64,000 nucleotides of DNA, taken from Cyanobium sp. NIES-981. GTDB taxonomy: Bacteria; Cyanobacteriota; Cyanobacteriia; PCC-6307; Cyanobiaceae. Where the stretch lies: assembly GCA_945896675.1 (NCBI GenBank), contig CAMDEM010000002.1:1-64000 (forward strand). The letters run 5' to 3'. The notes beneath the pieces are model-generated. The model was not told where the DNA came from and did not search any database. It worked only from the letters and a program-made list of their open reading frames with translations. A program made the position numbers and the translations under genes. Positions 18,485-26,563 of the stretch are shown in pieces. Within the stretch, counting starts at the first letter, position 1. Each line of letters starts with the position of its first letter.

Positions 18485-18985
18485 TCAGGTTTCTGGTTCC
18501 AACAGTCCAAACTCAGCCAGGGCCCGCGGCAGGTTGCGGTGCTCGTGGCCCGGATGGCTGAGCTTCACCAGGGCGAAGCGCTGCAATTCGTCCAGTTCCG
18601 CCCAGCCGCCGGTGGCCATCTCCAGGCCCAACTGGGCGCAGGAGGCAGTCAGCTCCTCAGGCACCCGCACGCCTTGCTGCCACGTTTCCCCGCTGGCTCG
18701 GGGTAGTTCCTTGGCTTTGCCAGCGCTGAGGGAGGTGGTGCGTTCCAGTAGCTGCTGGCGCAACGCCTCGATGGCTGCGGGGTCGTCGGGCCAGGACAGC
18801 AGGCCGCTGCGCTCGCTGTCGCCCAGCTCGCTCCAGTGCTGCAGCTTCAGTTTCACGCCGGCCAGATCGAGCTTGCGCCGCACGGCCATCGGAATGCAGC
18901 GCAGGTCGGCGGTGAAGTCGGCCTCGAAGTGGAAGCAGGTGCTAGCCAGGGGAGAGTTCAGGGGAGGTGACGCCACTGGCACCAT
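18485..18985 (-). CDS. narM: Nitrate reductase-associated protein NarM
   Basis: This is the short cyanobacterial protein of the nitrate reductase-associated family (TIGR02664): FHFEADFTADLRCIPMAVRRKLDL split around residues 17-40, then LKLQHWSEL and a C-terminal LVKLSHPGHEHRNLPRALAEF. NarM is required for active NarB in Synechococcus elongatus, probably for maturation. Position back to back with narB supports the call. I start at the ATG at 18985 (MVPVASPPLN, 166 residues); the GTG at 19015 is an alternative that would crowd the shared promoter region. Confidence 0.88.
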   Translation of the reverse strand: MVPVASPPLNSPLASTCFHFEADFTADLRCIPMAVRRKLDLAGVKLKLQHWSELGDSERSGLLSWPDDPAAIEALRQQLLERTTSLSAGKAKELPRASGETWQQGVRVPEELTASCAQLGLEMATGGWAELDELQRFALVKLSHPGHEHRNLPRALAEFGLLEPET

Positions 18986-18995
18986 TTCAGCTGAA

Positions 18996-19009
18996 GTAGC
19001 AACGGCCAC
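18996..19009. promoter_or_regulatory. Candidate NtcA site between narM and narB
   Basis: GTAGCAACGGCCAC matches GTA-N8-TAC at five of six consensus positions. It is centred about 43 bp before the narB start and 17 bp before the narM start, in the only non-coding gap shared by two nitrogen genes. One chance five-of-six match per two hundred bases is expected, so this is suggestive only. Confidence 0.3.
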
Positions 19010-19044
19010 AAGCACCGGGTGCCCTGGCTTGATCCAATGGCGCT

Positions 19045-21171
19045 ATGGCCCATGACCCCGCCCGCCCGGCCGCCCAGGCCCAATGCCCCTACTGCGGAGT
19101 GGGCTGTGGCTTGGAGCTGAAGCAGCCCCTAGAGCCAGGGGGCCATTGGATTGCCAGGGGTGATCGCCACCATCCGTCCTCCCTTGGACAGGTCTGTGTC
19201 AAAGGTGCCACGGTGGGTCAAACCCTGGACCACAACCGCCTCACAACGCCCCTCTGGCGTTCAAGCACCGATCAAGCCTTTGAGCCCATTAGTTGGGAGC
19301 GGGCTTTCTCAATTTTGGTGGAGCGGATTCAGGCAACGCTGGCCTCAAAGGGTCCCCAGGCGTTGGCAATTTACGGCTCGGGTCAATTCTTGTCTGAGGA
19401 TTATTACGTTGCCAACAAGTTGCTGAAAGGTGCTCTTGGCAGCAATAATTTTGATGCGAACTCCAGGCTTTGCATGAGTTCGGCGGTGTCCGGCTACGCC
19501 AGGAGCTTGGGCTCAGATGGTCCGCCCTGCTGCTACGACGACCTCGATCTAGCCGACCTTGTTGTTTTGATCGGAACTAACACCGCGGAATGCCACCCGG
19601 TGTTATTTCAGCGCCTGTTGAAGCGCAAGCGCAAACAAGGAGATGCCCTTCGCCTAGTGGTTGTCGACCCGCGGGCCACGGCAACTAGTGATGCGGCCGA
19701 TCTGCATCTTGCGATTCATCCCGGCACCGACCTCGCCCTTCTCTGTGGTGTGGGCCATTTGCTGTTGAGCTATGGCGGGATTGACCAAGCTTTTGTGGAC
19801 GCCCATACCGAGGGCTTTGCCGAACTCAGGGCCCTTTGGCGTGAATGGACACCGCAACGGGTCAGTGCCCTGTGCGGGATCACAACAGAGCAGCTGGTTC
19901 AACTTGCCGATTGGTGGATGGCCAGTGCCCAGGTGCTCAGCCTCTGGTCCATGGGTGTCAACCAAAGCCGGGAGGGAACGGCCACGGTTTCTGGAATCAT
20001 CAACCTGCACCTCGCTAGCGGTCAGATTGGCCGTGCCGGCGCCGGTCCTTTTTCCCTAACGGGTCAACCCAATGCCATGGGTGGTCGCGAGGTGGGGGGT
20101 CTGTCCCAGCTGTTGCCTGGCTATCGCGCGGTGGCCAACCCCGAGCATCGGGCCGCCGTTGAACAGCACTGGGGCTTCCCAACCGGATCGATCAGTGACA
20201 CCCCTGGTTTGTCCGTGGGTCAGCAGATCGATGCCATGGAACGGGGCGATTTGGATCTCTGGTGGGTGGCTGCCACCAATCCCCTGGTGAGCATGCCGTC
20301 GCTGGATCGGGTGCGAGCTGCGGCAGCCCGTTGCCCTCTTGTCGTGTTGACGGAGGCCTATGCCGGCACCGAAACGGAATCGGTGGCCCATTTGCTGTTG
20401 CCGGCCGCCCAATGGAGCGAGAAGCAGGGGGTGATGGTGAACTCGGAGCGGCGGGTCACCCTGTGCCAGGCCTTTCGTGAGCCCCCTGGAGAAGCCCGGG
20501 CCGATTGGGCCATTTTTGCGGAACTTGGGCGCAGGCTTGGCTTTGAGGAGCAGTTTGGCTATGGATCGTCCGCAGAGGTGTATGCCGAATTCGCCGGCCT
20601 CACCGGCGGCAGGGTTTGTGATGTCAGTGGCTTAAGCCATCAGTTGCTTCAAAGCGATGGGCCCCAGCAATGGCCGTTCCCAGCAGGTACTGAAGCTGGG
20701 GGTGGGGTGGCACGGCTCTACACAGACCATGCGTTCCCAACGGCGACAGGCCGTGCTCGTTTGCTTGCCGAAGCACCGCTTGGTTTGGCAGAGCCACCCT
20801 GTGAGCTGTATCCCCTTGTTCTGACGGTGGGGCGCTATCTGGGGCATTGGCACACAATGACCCGCACGGCCCACGTGAAGCGTTTGGTTAAGCAGCATCC
20901 CGAGGCCTTGCTTGAGGTTCACCCCTTGGATGCACGCCGGCACGGCCTTCAGGATGGCCAATGGGCTGAAGTGCGCTCGCGCCGGGCCAGCATTAAGGCC
21001 AGGGTCTTGGAAACCGAGCGGATTCGTGAGGGCACGGTGTTCCTTCCCATGCATTGGGGAGCAAGCCAGGCCACACCGTGCGAAGCCAACAGACTCATGC
21101 ACGAAGAGGCTTGCGTGCATTCTAAGCAGCCTGAATTGAAAGCTAGTGCGGTCACAATTCTGCCAGCTTGA
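19045..21171 (+). CDS. narB: Ferredoxin-nitrate reductase NarB
   Basis: The 708-residue assimilatory nitrate reductase reduces nitrate to nitrite with electrons from ferredoxin. The N-terminal 4Fe-4S motif is CPYCGVGC followed by VCVKG (residues 14-55), and the molybdopterin oxidoreductase domains follow, including DANSRLCMSSAVSGY near 145 with the expected molybdenum-ligand Cys, and the C-terminal dinucleotide-binding domain with GRYLGHWHTMTRTAHVK near 595. There is no FAD or cytochrome domain, consistent with the cyanobacterial ferredoxin type. It depends on the Moco genes to its left and NarM beside it. Confidence 0.96.
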   Translation: MAHDPARPAAQAQCPYCGVGCGLELKQPLEPGGHWIARGDRHHPSSLGQVCVKGATVGQTLDHNRLTTPLWRSSTDQAFEPISWERAFSILVERIQATLASKGPQALAIYGSGQFLSEDYYVANKLLKGALGSNNFDANSRLCMSSAVSGYARSLGSDGPPCCYDDLDLADLVVLIGTNTAECHPVLFQRLLKRKRKQGDALRLVVVDPRATATSDAADLHLAIHPGTDLALLCGVGHLLLSYGGIDQAFVDAHTEGFAELRALWREWTPQRVSALCGITTEQLVQLADWWMASAQVLSLWSMGVNQSREGTATVSGIINLHLASGQIGRAGAGPFSLTGQPNAMGGREVGGLSQLLPGYRAVANPEHRAAVEQHWGFPTGSISDTPGLSVGQQIDAMERGDLDLWWVAATNPLVSMPSLDRVRAAAARCPLVVLTEAYAGTETESVAHLLLPAAQWSEKQGVMVNSERRVTLCQAFREPPGEARADWAIFAELGRRLGFEEQFGYGSSAEVYAEFAGLTGGRVCDVSGLSHQLLQSDGPQQWPFPAGTEAGGGVARLYTDHAFPTATGRARLLAEAPLGLAEPPCELYPLVLTVGRYLGHWHTMTRTAHVKRLVKQHPEALLEVHPLDARRHGLQDGQWAEVRSRRASIKARVLETERIREGTVFLPMHWGASQATPCEANRLMHEEACVHSKQPELKASAVTILPA

Positions 21172-21254
21172 TTCATGCTACGCAAGCCGAAATCAATCGC
21201 TAGCTCTTCTCCTGAAAATCAAAATTATTACTCAGCAAGTGATAGATAGAGGTC

Positions 21255-22097
21255 TTAGTTGTCTTCGTGGGCAAAGCGGCGATAGAGGAAGTCGAGGGCA
21301 TGGTTGCGCAACTGGCCGTAGCGCTCATCGGCTTGAATCACTTCATAGCTGCGGGGCCGCGCGAAAGGCACCTCCATAATTTCGCCAATGGTTGCGGCAG
21401 GGCCGTTGGTCATCATCACAACCCGATCTGCAAGGAAGAGGGCCTCGTCGATATCGTGGGTAATCATGAGAACGGTTGGTTTCCGTTCTGCCCAAATCGT
21501 GAGAAGTTCCTCTTGAAGCTCTTCTTTGGTAATAGCGTCCAGCGCCCCAAAGGGCTCATCCAGCACCAAAACCTCCGGTTGGACGGCCAGGGCCCTTGCG
21601 ATCGCGACCCTCTGTCGCATACCGCCTGATAGCTGGGGTGGCTTTTTATGGCGAGCTTCGAGTAATCCAACTAAATCGAGATGGTGTTCGACCACCTGGG
21701 CCCCTTCCTTGGCCGATAAATCTGGACGGGCAGCCTTGACGGCAAGGGCAACGTTCTGGTTGACCGTTTGCCACGGCAAGAGGGAATAGTTTTGAAACAC
21801 CACCATTCGATCCGGGCCCGGTGATTCAATGGCGGCCCCTTGCATGGTGACGCTTCCACTTGTGGGATGAAGGAAGCCTGACACCATATTGAGCAGCGTT
21901 GATTTGCCGCAACCTGAATGGCCAATCACGCAAACGAATTCACCGCGACTCACTGTTAGGTTGATGTTTCGTAGGGCCTCAAATTCGCCCGTGCGGCTCT
22001 TAAAGACCTGCCCCACTCCTTCAAACTGGAGGAAGGGCCGCTCTTTTCCCGACGACAGTGGGGTGGTAGATGGTGGCAGTTGGGTAGTTTCTGGCAT
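21255..22097 (-). CDS. nrtD: Nitrate ABC transporter ATP-binding subunit NrtD
   Basis: This 280-residue ABC ATPase has Walker A GHSGCGKSTLLNM near residue 60, signature LSGGMRQRVAIARALA near 155 and Walker B EVLVLDEPFGA near 175, with the H-loop MITHDIDEA. It is the shorter ATPase of the NrtABCD nitrate/nitrite importer and works as a heterodimer with NrtC at the cytoplasmic face. It is last in the minus-strand nrtABCD operon, 9 bp behind nrtC. The 83 bp between it and narB is AT-rich and holds no obvious terminator. Confidence 0.94.
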   Translation of the reverse strand: MPETTQLPPSTTPLSSGKERPFLQFEGVGQVFKSRTGEFEALRNINLTVSRGEFVCVIGHSGCGKSTLLNMVSGFLHPTSGSVTMQGAAIESPGPDRMVVFQNYSLLPWQTVNQNVALAVKAARPDLSAKEGAQVVEHHLDLVGLLEARHKKPPQLSGGMRQRVAIARALAVQPEVLVLDEPFGALDAITKEELQEELLTIWAERKPTVLMITHDIDEALFLADRVVMMTNGPAATIGEIMEVPFARPRSYEVIQADERYGQLRNHALDFLYRRFAHEDN

Positions 22098-22106
22098 TGG
22101 CCTGGT

Positions 22107-24134
22107 TCAGGCAGTGGGAATCAAAACGGGTTGTTGGCTTGATGCTGCTGGGAGCGCTGCGTGTTCCATGGCTGGAGCCGATCCCTGAAGCTGGGTTTTC
22201 AGGTATGGGATGGGTTCGTCCGCGTTGAAGGGAATGCCATCGGCCAGCGCAAAGGCGGCACGCGGTGCAGGCAAGGCCTGGAAGCCTGCTTCGATCAGGG
22301 CTTGATCACAGATGTCTGGGCGGTAGGTCAGCGCGAGCAGTTCTTGCCGGTTGGTTGGGAATGGGCACCACCCCCAACGGCTGAACTGGGTGAGGAACCA
22401 GGTGCCTTCAGAACGGTTGGGAATGTGGGCCCGATCGACATGGAACTGGTTGAAGCGCAGCAGTTCTGGGCTCGCATCCCCGAGGCCGGTTTTGAACTGC
22501 CGTGTCAAGGCAATGGCAGAACGGGTTCCGAGCCATTGGGGTTGGCTTAAAACCCGGGTCATCTCATCGCGCCGGTTGCTGTTGTCACAGCTGGCGGCTG
22601 CCTGCATGAGGCCACTGCAAATGGCGACTAGGGCCTCGGGATTAGCAGCGGCCCACGCTTCCGATGTGGTGAGCACTTTTTCAGGATGTCCGCTCCAGAT
22701 GTCGAGGTCGGTGGCCAACACATACCCCTGCCGATCTTCTACGGCTTCGGCCACCCGATAGCGGCCAGCACAAAATGCATCGATGGCTCCGGTGCGCAGC
22801 GCTCCAACCATGGTTAGGGGTGAGAGCATCGTGAAGGCAATGTGCCGTTCAACATTGAGTCCGCCAGCCGTCAACCAGTGACGCAGCAACAGCTCGGCGA
22901 TGCCGTGATGTTGAGGGATGCCAATGGTGAAGGGTTTGTCCCTGGCTTGAATCCACTCCACCAAGCTCGACCGATCCTTAATCCCCAGATCCAAAAGATG
23001 GCGCGCTAGGCAAAGGGCGTTGCCATTCCGGCTGACGGTCATCGGTGTGATGGCTGCCCAGGGGGTTCGTTTTTGACCGGGCTGGTTACCCAGTCCCAAG
23101 TTCAGTTGCAAAGGGGTGGTGGCTGAGGTGATAGCCATGTCCAAGCCACCGTCAACCAAGCGTTCCTCGAGTCGACGCCAGTCGGCGAAGGACACGGGGA
23201 CGACTTGCACGACAGCGGGATCAAACAACTGGCTATCGATCGCCATCGCCAGTGGCGCAACATCGAGGCCTGGGAGGTAACCCAGTCGCACAACTTTGGT
23301 TGTGCGGCTGGGAGCGGTAGGCATGGTTGCGGCCACTGCGCTGCGACGTTGCCGTGTTCGCCGTTGTTGCTGCAAAAAACCAATCAGTTCAATCCGTAAC
23401 TGGTAATAATCTGGATGTTCCATCACTTCGAGCCGTTGCCGGGGCCGTGGGAAGGGCACATTGAGAATTTGACCAATTTCTGCTTCCGGTCCATTGGTGA
23501 GCATCACCACCCGATCGGAGAGAAGCAGCGCCTCATCCACGTCATGGGTCACCATCACGGTGGTGACGCCCGCCTCCTGGCAGATCTGCATCAACTGCTG
23601 TTGCAGGTTCCCGCGGGTTAGGGCATCCAGGGCTCCGAAGGGTTCATCAAGCAGTAGCAGGCGGGGCTGGATGGCCAGTGCCCTGGCAATGGCGACCCGT
23701 TGCTTCATGCCCCCAGACAATTCGCGGGGATACTTTTCGGCAGCGGTACTGAGGCCCACCGTCTTCAATTGCTTGTTAACCAGCTCTCTGCGTTCTTCGC
23801 TGGAGAGATGCCGAAGTACGTTCGTTACGGCTAGTTCAATATTTTGTCGAACGGTTTGCCATGGCAAGAGGGAATAGTTTTGAAAGACCACCATCCTGTC
23901 GGGTCCAGGGGTGGTGATTTCGCGGCCGTCCATCAAGATTCCACCCTTTGTGGCCACGGTCAGACCTGCCAGTAGATTGAGCAGGGTCGATTTCCCGCAA
24001 CCTGAATGGCCGATTAGCGATACAAATTCGCCTTCTTTGATCTCAAGGCTAATGTCTTTTAGGGCTACGTATTGACCTCCATCTTGTAAGGCAAAGGATT
24101 GGGTGACATTGTCAATGGTGACCATTGAAGTCAT
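22107..24134 (-). CDS. nrtC: Nitrate ABC transporter ATPase/regulatory subunit NrtC
   Basis: The 675-residue product has an ABC ATPase domain (residues 1-260: GHSGCGKSTLLNLL, LSGGMKQRVAIARALA, LLLLDEPFGA) joined to a C-terminal NrtA-like domain from about residue 285 (VVRLGYLPGLDVAPLAMA onward). In Synechococcus the NrtA-like domain mediates ammonium-triggered inhibition of nitrate uptake. The two-domain form is specific to nitrate importers, so this gene anchors the identification of the operon. The start is the ATG at 24134, one base after the nrtB stop; the ORF track start lies inside nrtB. Confidence 0.95.
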   Translation of the reverse strand: MTSMVTIDNVTQSFALQDGGQYVALKDISLEIKEGEFVSLIGHSGCGKSTLLNLLAGLTVATKGGILMDGREITTPGPDRMVVFQNYSLLPWQTVRQNIELAVTNVLRHLSSEERRELVNKQLKTVGLSTAAEKYPRELSGGMKQRVAIARALAIQPRLLLLDEPFGALDALTRGNLQQQLMQICQEAGVTTVMVTHDVDEALLLSDRVVMLTNGPEAEIGQILNVPFPRPRQRLEVMEHPDYYQLRIELIGFLQQQRRTRQRRSAVAATMPTAPSRTTKVVRLGYLPGLDVAPLAMAIDSQLFDPAVVQVVPVSFADWRRLEERLVDGGLDMAITSATTPLQLNLGLGNQPGQKRTPWAAITPMTVSRNGNALCLARHLLDLGIKDRSSLVEWIQARDKPFTIGIPQHHGIAELLLRHWLTAGGLNVERHIAFTMLSPLTMVGALRTGAIDAFCAGRYRVAEAVEDRQGYVLATDLDIWSGHPEKVLTTSEAWAAANPEALVAICSGLMQAAASCDNSNRRDEMTRVLSQPQWLGTRSAIALTRQFKTGLGDASPELLRFNQFHVDRAHIPNRSEGTWFLTQFSRWGWCPFPTNRQELLALTYRPDICDQALIEAGFQALPAPRAAFALADGIPFNADEPIPYLKTQLQGSAPAMEHAALPAASSQQPVLIPTA

Positions 24135-24135
24135 C

Positions 24136-24978
24136 TCAACGCCCTCCACCACTAATGCGATCTCCCACCATCCCCACGAGGCGATCAAGGATCAGGCCAA
24201 CAACACCCACATAGAAGATGGCCAGGATGATTTGGCTTGTGCTGGTGTCTCCCCCGGCGTTGTATGCATCCCAGATGAAGAAGCCAATTCCGCCATCGGC
24301 CTTCAGCATCTCAGCCGCCACAATGGCAAGCCAGGCAAGGCCTACGGAGATGCGCAGACCAGTAAACACGTAAGGGGCTGTAGCGGGCAGCAGGATGTCG
24401 CGCAGATAACTGTGTTTGCGCAACCTCAGAACCCGAGCCACATTGGTGTAATCCTGGGGAATTTCGCGGATTCCCACGGCCGTGTTGATGATAATTGGCC
24501 AGATTGCTGTGATAAAGATCACGAAGATTGCCGCCGAATCAGCCTGCTGGAGTAGGAGCAGGGAGATCGGTAGCCAGGCCAGGGGCGGCACGGTGCGCAG
24601 GACCTGAATCAGGGGATCAAAGCCCCGCCGCAAGAATTCATTCAGGCCAATGGCAAGACCTGCTGCAATGCCTACGATTGCCGCCAGGCTATAGCCAACG
24701 ACGACCCGTTGAAGGGAGATCAGAATCTGCAGGCCCAATCCCTTTGCCGTGCCGCCATCGTCATAGAAGGGCTGGCTGATGTAGGGCGTCCAGGTTTGGG
24801 TTATCACTTGGATGGGCCCGGGAAAGCCATCCGGATTGGGGAGGCACAAGAGCTGCCAGAGGGCCAAGGTCAGGCCGATGCAAACCACTGGTGCTTTGAT
24901 TTGACGAGCTAAGGGCGAATGCAGCCAAGGAATTCTTGATCGCCTTTGCTTACGGCTTTTGGCGAGGGCGGTGGTCAT
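24136..24978 (-). CDS. nrtB: Nitrate ABC transporter permease NrtB
   Basis: This 280-residue membrane permease has about six hydrophobic helices and the EAA-like loop of the nitrate/taurine/bicarbonate permease family near residue 195 (RLRKHSYLRDILLPATAPYVFTGL split across the loop). It starts with a basic cytoplasmic tail (RKQRRSR). It forms the pore with NrtC and NrtD and abuts nrtC with one base between stop and start. Confidence 0.94.
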   Translation of the reverse strand: MTTALAKSRKQRRSRIPWLHSPLARQIKAPVVCIGLTLALWQLLCLPNPDGFPGPIQVITQTWTPYISQPFYDDGGTAKGLGLQILISLQRVVVGYSLAAIVGIAAGLAIGLNEFLRRGFDPLIQVLRTVPPLAWLPISLLLLQQADSAAIFVIFITAIWPIIINTAVGIREIPQDYTNVARVLRLRKHSYLRDILLPATAPYVFTGLRISVGLAWLAIVAAEMLKADGGIGFFIWDAYNAGGDTSTSQIILAIFYVGVVGLILDRLVGMVGDRISGGGR

Positions 24979-25008
24979 AAAAGGAGCTCGGTTTCAAAGG
25001 AAGAAATA

Positions 25009-25033
25009 AAGGAGACCCCCGTAGGATCTCCTT
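25009..25033 (-). terminator. Intercistronic hairpin between nrtA and nrtB (possible attenuator)
   Basis: Read on the minus strand, AAGGAGA and TCTCCTT form a perfect 7-bp stem around an 11-base loop, followed by TATTTCTT. It begins 27 bases after the nrtA stop. A T-rich run after the stem makes partial rho-independent termination plausible, which would let the binding protein NrtA be made in excess over the membrane and ATPase subunits. It could instead be an mRNA processing or stability element. Confidence 0.5.
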
Positions 25034-25059
25034 AGGATCTGCATCAGCGTCGTCCGCCT

Positions 25060-26355
25060 TTACTTCATTGCCTTGATCTTTTGGCTGTTGAGGTAGGCCT
25101 TGGGATTGTTGGGATCAAACTTGATCCCATCGAAGAAGGTTTCTACGCCTCTCGAATCGCTGGTGGGAATATCGGTGTAGCCGTTGGCCTTTGCGGCCGC
25201 TCGCCACAGATCCGATCGGTTCACTTTGTCGACGAGCGCCTTTGTGTTGGTGCTTGAGGGCAAATAACCCCAGCGGATATCTTCTGTGATGAACCAGGCA
25301 TCGTGGCTCTTGTAGGGGAAGGAGGCGTTGCTGGCCCAGAACTTCATCTTGTAGCGGCTGTTTTTAACCACCTTGCCTGTGCCGTAGTCAATGGTGCCCT
25401 GGAGACGGGGCAGCAGGTCATCAACGCTGGCCTTGACGTATTTATCTTGGGCAAGCAGCTTGGCCAACTCAGGAGTGTTGGCTGGGTTGTCGGCCCATTT
25501 CTGGGCCTGCTGCACGGCCATCAACAGCCTGAGAGCAGCGTTGGGGTTTTTCTTCACCCAATCAGCCCGCATGGCAAAGGCTTTTTCAGGGTGGTCTCGC
25601 CAGAGCTCACCGGTGATGAGAGCCGTGTATCCCAGTTTCTTGTTCACGAGGCGCTCGTTCCATGGCTCACCCACGCAGAAGGTATCCATGGTTCCCGATT
25701 GCATGTTTGCAACCATTTGGGGCGGGGGAATCACCACCAGGCTGGCGTCTTTGTTGGGGTTGACTCCGTTGGCGGCCAGCCAATAGCGCATCCACAGATT
25801 GTGGGTACCGCCCGGGAACGTCACAGCAGCCTTGAACTTGTCTCCAGTGGCATTCTTCTTGGCCACGGTTTTGACTAGCCCAGGGGCCTTAACGGTGAGC
25901 TTGTCGCTCAAGAATTCATTGGATACGGAGATGGCTTGCCCGTTCAAATTCAGCCTGGCCAAGAGGTTCATTGGCACCGGCTTTTTGCTTTTGCTGATTG
26001 CCCCAGTGGTCAGCTGGTAGGCCATCGGGCTGAGCAGGTGTGCCCCATCAATCCCTCCACCGGAGCTCCCGAGTTCGAGGTTGTCGCGGGTGACCGCCCA
26101 GGAGGTTTGCTTTTTGAGCTCAACCCCGGTCATGCCTTGCTTGGCGAAGAAGCCCTTCTCTTTGGCAACAATCAGCGGAGCGGCATCGGTTAGGGCAATG
26201 AAGCCCAGGGTGGCCGAGGTGGTTTCCGGCTTGCCTGGTGCAGCGTGGGCGGCGTTGGTGGTTAGCAGGCTGGCAAGTCCACCCACCTGGAAAGCAAGCA
26301 CCGCTGTTGTGGTGGCTGTGCGAAGCAGAAATTGGCGGCGTGATGCGTTTGTCAT
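25060..26355 (-). CDS. nrtA: Nitrate/nitrite-binding protein NrtA
   Basis: The 431-residue periplasmic binding protein of the importer opens with a twin-arginine-type signal (SRRQFLLRTATTT) and a hydrophobic stretch ending NAAHA, a normal signal peptidase I site. Mature blocks include GFIALTDAAPLIVAKEKGFF, GIDGAHLLSPMAY, FPGGTHNLWMRYWLAANG and CVGEPWNERLV, which are NrtA family features. Unlike the lipoprotein NrtA of Synechococcus elongatus I see no lipobox cysteine, so it may be free in the periplasm. It is first in the nrtABCD operon with a 200-bp leader region. Confidence 0.94.
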   Translation of the reverse strand: MTNASRRQFLLRTATTTAVLAFQVGGLASLLTTNAAHAAPGKPETTSATLGFIALTDAAPLIVAKEKGFFAKQGMTGVELKKQTSWAVTRDNLELGSSGGGIDGAHLLSPMAYQLTTGAISKSKKPVPMNLLARLNLNGQAISVSNEFLSDKLTVKAPGLVKTVAKKNATGDKFKAAVTFPGGTHNLWMRYWLAANGVNPNKDASLVVIPPPQMVANMQSGTMDTFCVGEPWNERLVNKKLGYTALITGELWRDHPEKAFAMRADWVKKNPNAALRLLMAVQQAQKWADNPANTPELAKLLAQDKYVKASVDDLLPRLQGTIDYGTGKVVKNSRYKMKFWASNASFPYKSHDAWFITEDIRWGYLPSSTNTKALVDKVNRSDLWRAAAKANGYTDIPTSDSRGVETFFDGIKFDPNNPKAYLNSQKIKAMK

Positions 26356-26439
26356 TGGTTAAAACTCCGGTTCGGGGCACGAAATAGCCGCCAGTCCCTC
26401 GATGGGTTAGCGGTGCGGAATTTGGGTTGCCTGTTTGAT

Positions 26440-26498
26440 GCCAGCGCAATCACCGGTCACTGAGGGCCTTTTGATCCCCCTCAATGAATTGCGCTGGC
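26440..26498. promoter_or_regulatory. Large two-stem inverted repeat in the nrtA upstream region
   Basis: GCCAGCGCAAT (26440-26450) is perfectly repeated in inverse as ATTGCGCTGGC (26488-26498). Inside it TGAGGG (26461-26466) pairs with CCCTCA (26478-26483). The structure lies 85-143 bp before the nrtA start and has no T-run on either side, so it is not a classic terminator for the upstream gene. A leader RNA structure or an operator for nrtA expression is more likely. Confidence 0.45.
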
Positions 26499-26549
26499 GC
26501 AAAAGCTCACCAACTTGCTTAGAACAACACACGGCCTTAGCCCGCTCCC

Positions 26550-26563
26550 GTCGCATTTGCTAC
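26550..26563. promoter_or_regulatory. Candidate NtcA site upstream of nrtA
   Basis: On the minus strand GTAGCAAATGCGAC matches GTA-N8-TAC at five of six positions. It overlaps the last codons of the TrpD-like gene and lies about 200 bp before nrtA, farther than usual, but just before the leader hairpin. I see no convincing -10 element about 22 bp downstream. Confidence 0.25.
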
